Source: Aequorivita todarodis
Lineage (GTDB): Bacteria; Bacteroidota; Bacteroidia; Flavobacteriales; Flavobacteriaceae
Length of the DNA stretch: 64,000 nucleotides
Assembly: GCF_028561335.1 (NCBI RefSeq)
Contig: NZ_JAQQTG010000051.1
Span: 124,001 to 188,000 of the forward strand
Direction of reading: 5' to 3'
Shown here: piece by piece, positions 61,892-64,000 of the stretch
Numbering within the stretch: position 1 is the stretch's first letter
Layout: every line of letters starts with the position of its first letter
Position numbers and translations under genes: made by a program
The notes under the pieces: model-generated
The model's input: the letters and a program-made list of their open reading frames with translations, nothing else
What the model was told of the DNA's origin: nothing
Database searches by the model: none

Positions 61892-64000
61892 GTGGCTCTT
61901 ATAAACTTTATATCCTCCCAAACCCAGCTTCCCGAAAAAAGCGTTGAAAACACCGTAAAACTTTTAAACGAAGACTGCACCATTCCCTTCATTTCCCGAT
62001 ACCGAAAGGAACTGACGGGCAATCTCGATGAGGTTCAAATTGGCGAAATCGTAAAATTCAAAGAGCAGTTTGAAGCTCTGGAGAAGCGAAAAATTGCCGT
62101 TTTAAAATCCTTGGAAGAGCAAGAAGTTTTGACCGCCGAACTTCAAAAGAAAATTGAAGAAGCAACGGACATGATTGCGTTGGAAGATTTGTATTTGCCG
62201 TATAAAAAGAAGCGAAAAACAAAGGCAGATACAGCTCGCGAAAACGGTTTGGAACCTTTGGCGAAAATTTTAATGAGCCAGTCCCGAAGTTTCAATACTT
62301 CTGAAATTTCAACTTTAGCTTCAAAATATATAAAAGACGAAATACATTCCGAAGAAGAAGCTTTGGAAGGCGCGCGACACATTATTGCCGAATGGATTAA
62401 TGAGCGAACCGATATCCGGAATATGCTTCGAAATCAATTGGAACGTTTCGCAACCATTTCCACCAAAGTGGTAAAGAAATTTGAAGATGATGAAAAAGCC
62501 CAAAAATTCCGCGATTATTTTGATTGGAATGAAGCGTTAAACAAAATCCCTTCGCATAGATTGTTGGCAATTCTGCGCGCAACTTCCGAAGGATTTATTC
62601 GAAATAAAATAGATCCCGATATGCATCGGGATGACAATTTTCGGATACTTTCAAAAATTAAAGATCGCATTCTAAAATCTAACGATGCGGCTTCAAAACA
62701 GATAAATCTCGCTATTGAAGATAGCTACAAACGCCTAATGTTTCCGGCGCTTTCCAATGAAATTTTAACTGCCGCCAAAGACAAGGCAGATGAAACCGCC
62801 ATCAACGTTTTCGCAAAAAACCTAAAGCAACTTTTGTTGGGATCGCCTTTGGGTGAAAAGCGGGTTTTGGCCATTGACCCAGGTTTTAGAACAGGCTGCA
62901 AAGTGGTTTGTCTCGATGCCCAGGGAAACCTGCAACACAACGAAACCATCTTTCCGCATCCGCCAAAAAATGATACTTCCACTGCGATGAAAAAGATAAG
63001 TTCGCTGGCCGATGCCCATAAAATTGAGGCAATAGCAATCGGAAACGGAACAGCTTCGCGCGAAACGGAACAATTCGTAAAACGAATCCACTTTAAAAAT
63101 CCGATACAGGTTTTTGTGGTAAGCGAAGCCGGCGCATCTATTTATTCGGCTTCAAAAATTGCGAGAGATGAATTCCCAAATTACGATGTTACCGTGCGCG
63201 GCGCGGTTTCCATCGGTCGCCGATTGCAGGATCCGCTGGCGGAGTTGGTAAAGATCGACGCTAAATCCATCGGGGTTGGGCAATATCAGCACGATGTGGA
63301 CCAGTCAAAACTTAAAAGTTCGCTGGATACAACGGTGGAATTGTGTGTAAATGCCGTGGGCGTAAACATAAATACCGCGAGCGTTCCGCTGCTGAGTTAT
63401 GTTTCGGGCATCGGTCCAAAACTGGCGGAGAATATTGTGAAATATCGCGAGGAAAACGGCGCATTCAATTCCCGGGAAGAAATAAAAAGTGTACCGCGCT
63501 TGGGCGAAAAAGCCTTTGAGCAGGCCGCTGGATTTCTTCGGATAAAAAATGGAAAAAATCCGCTGGATGATTCTTCGGTGCATCCCGAAACCTATAAAGT
63601 TGTTTCGAAAATGGCGAAAGATGAAAAGGCGAAAATTTCAGAATTGATAGGAAACAAGGCGCTGCTACAGAAAATAAATCTCGAAAAATACATTTCAGAA
63701 AAAACTGGGCTACCCACTTTAAAAGATATTATAAAGGAACTTGAAAAACCCGGTCTTGACATTCGCGAGGAAGCCAAAGTCTTCACTTTCAACCAAAACA
63801 TAAAAACCATCAACGATCTGCGGGAAGGCCAATTGCTGCCCGGAATTGTGAATAACATCACCAATTTTGGGGCCTTTGTGGACATTGGGATCAAGGAAAG
63901 CGGGCTCATCCACGTTTCCAACCTTTCCGACACGTTCGTTAAGGACGTCAATGAGCACGTGCATCTGCACCAGCAAGTGGTCGTAAAAGTGCTGGATGTG
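61892..64000 (+). CDS. tex: Tex family RNA-binding transcription factor (3'-truncated by the window)
   Basis: 703 codons are present in frame to the last base. It begins GTG, ALINFISSQTQLPEKSVENTV, the typical Tex start; FISRYRKELTGNLDEVQI is conserved. The YqgF-like segment LAIDPGFRTGCK is near residue 328, the helix-hairpin-helix LSYVSGIGPKLAENIV near 505, and the S1 domain begins near 650 (GIVNNITNFGAFVDIGIKESGLIHVSNL). Tex binds nucleic acid during transcription. Residues about 243-248 (PDMHRD) come from a palindrome at 62613-62632. Confidence 0.92.
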   Translation, partial: MALINFISSQTQLPEKSVENTVKLLNEDCTIPFISRYRKELTGNLDEVQIGEIVKFKEQFEALEKRKIAVLKSLEEQEVLTAELQKKIEEATDMIALEDLYLPYKKKRKTKADTARENGLEPLAKILMSQSRSFNTSEISTLASKYIKDEIHSEEEALEGARHIIAEWINERTDIRNMLRNQLERFATISTKVVKKFEDDEKAQKFRDYFDWNEALNKIPSHRLLAILRATSEGFIRNKIDPDMHRDDNFRILSKIKDRILKSNDAASKQINLAIEDSYKRLMFPALSNEILTAAKDKADETAINVFAKNLKQLLLGSPLGEKRVLAIDPGFRTGCKVVCLDAQGNLQHNETIFPHPPKNDTSTAMKKISSLADAHKIEAIAIGNGTASRETEQFVKRIHFKNPIQVFVVSEAGASIYSASKIARDEFPNYDVTVRGAVSIGRRLQDPLAELVKIDAKSIGVGQYQHDVDQSKLKSSLDTTVELCVNAVGVNINTASVPLLSYVSGIGPKLAENIVKYREENGAFNSREEIKSVPRLGEKAFEQAAGFLRIKNGKNPLDDSSVHPETYKVVSKMAKDEKAKISELIGNKALLQKINLEKYISEKTGLPTLKDIIKELEKPGLDIREEAKVFTFNQNIKTINDLREGQLLPGIVNNITNFGAFVDIGIKESGLIHVSNLSDTFVKDVNEHVHLHQQVVVKVLDV
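62613..62632. repeat. Palindrome inside tex
   Basis: ATCCCGAT, loop ATGC, ATCGGGAT, in frame within the EGFIRNKI to NFRILSKI stretch. Same family as 43756-43777. Confidence 0.85.

Overview
The window is chromosomal DNA of a member of the Bacteroidota, most likely a marine-type Flavobacteriaceae. Four things point there. There is a PorW/SprE-type gliding and type IX secretion lipoprotein, and two proteins carry type IX sorting tails. Promoters have the Bacteroidota form (TTG, about 19-21 nt, TAnnTTTG) upstream of purD, mfd and metG, and genes start without clear Shine-Dalgarno sequences. The ATP synthase operon lacks the beta and epsilon genes. Many short palindromic repeats lie both between and inside genes. 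The genus cannot be fixed from this sequence alone.

Layout. 1-16909: surface polysaccharide locus (a polymerase-like fragment, glycosyltransferases, two O-antigen-ligase-type proteins, asparagine synthase, hexapeptide acyltransferase, WecG-type transferase, UDP-glucose dehydrogenase plus UDP-xylose synthase, initiating sugar-phosphate transferase, PaaK-like adenylate-forming enzyme), with two AT-rich lipoprotein genes embedded. 17186-19742: purD and two flavobacterial membrane proteins. 19739-22197: a restriction-modification pair split by a UPF0175/DUF3368 toxin-antitoxin cassette, with the methyltransferase start duplicated on both sides. 22254-25725: DUF4254, family-9 glycosyltransferase, a DUF4160/DUF2442 pair and a flavin/2Fe-2S reductase. 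25919-34952: porW/sprE, bactofilin and the atpZ-x-atpBEFHAG operon. 35082-46333: housekeeping and small accessory genes (2-hydroxyacid dehydrogenase, VOC proteins, OlsF-like acyltransferase, aspartate kinase, GNAT, fructose-bisphosphatase, TerB-like, TspO-like). 46403-54701: mfd, an NHL-repeat secreted protein, two membrane-anchored regulators, YraN and LD-carboxypeptidase. 55190-60611: DUF1800/DUF1501 pair and metG. 60693-61783: a stand-alone Y1 (IS200-like) transposase inside a REP array. 61892-end: tex, cut by the window edge.

The most unusual feature is the behaviour of small palindromes. One family, a CCCGC/GCGGG hairpin, sits exactly 6 nt before the start codon of ugd, atpF, atpH, atpA and a VOC gene, and the intergenic gaps of atpBEFHAG all carry palindromic or repeat elements. 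Other palindromes are inserted in frame inside a glycosyltransferase, LD-carboxypeptidase, MetG, Tex and probably Mfd, adding short peptides. A third family, AGCCCTGAAAGGGCG, forms an eight-copy array around the Y1 transposase; several copies are followed about 9 nt later by a second hairpin whose stem sequence differs while pairing is kept.

Functionally, Ugd and Uxs should supply UDP-glucuronate and UDP-xylose to the glycosyltransferases. The WcaJ-like enzyme would start the lipid-linked repeat, and the Wzy/WaaL-like proteins would polymerise or ligate it. The restriction-modification/toxin-antitoxin island is the clearest mobile or defensive module.
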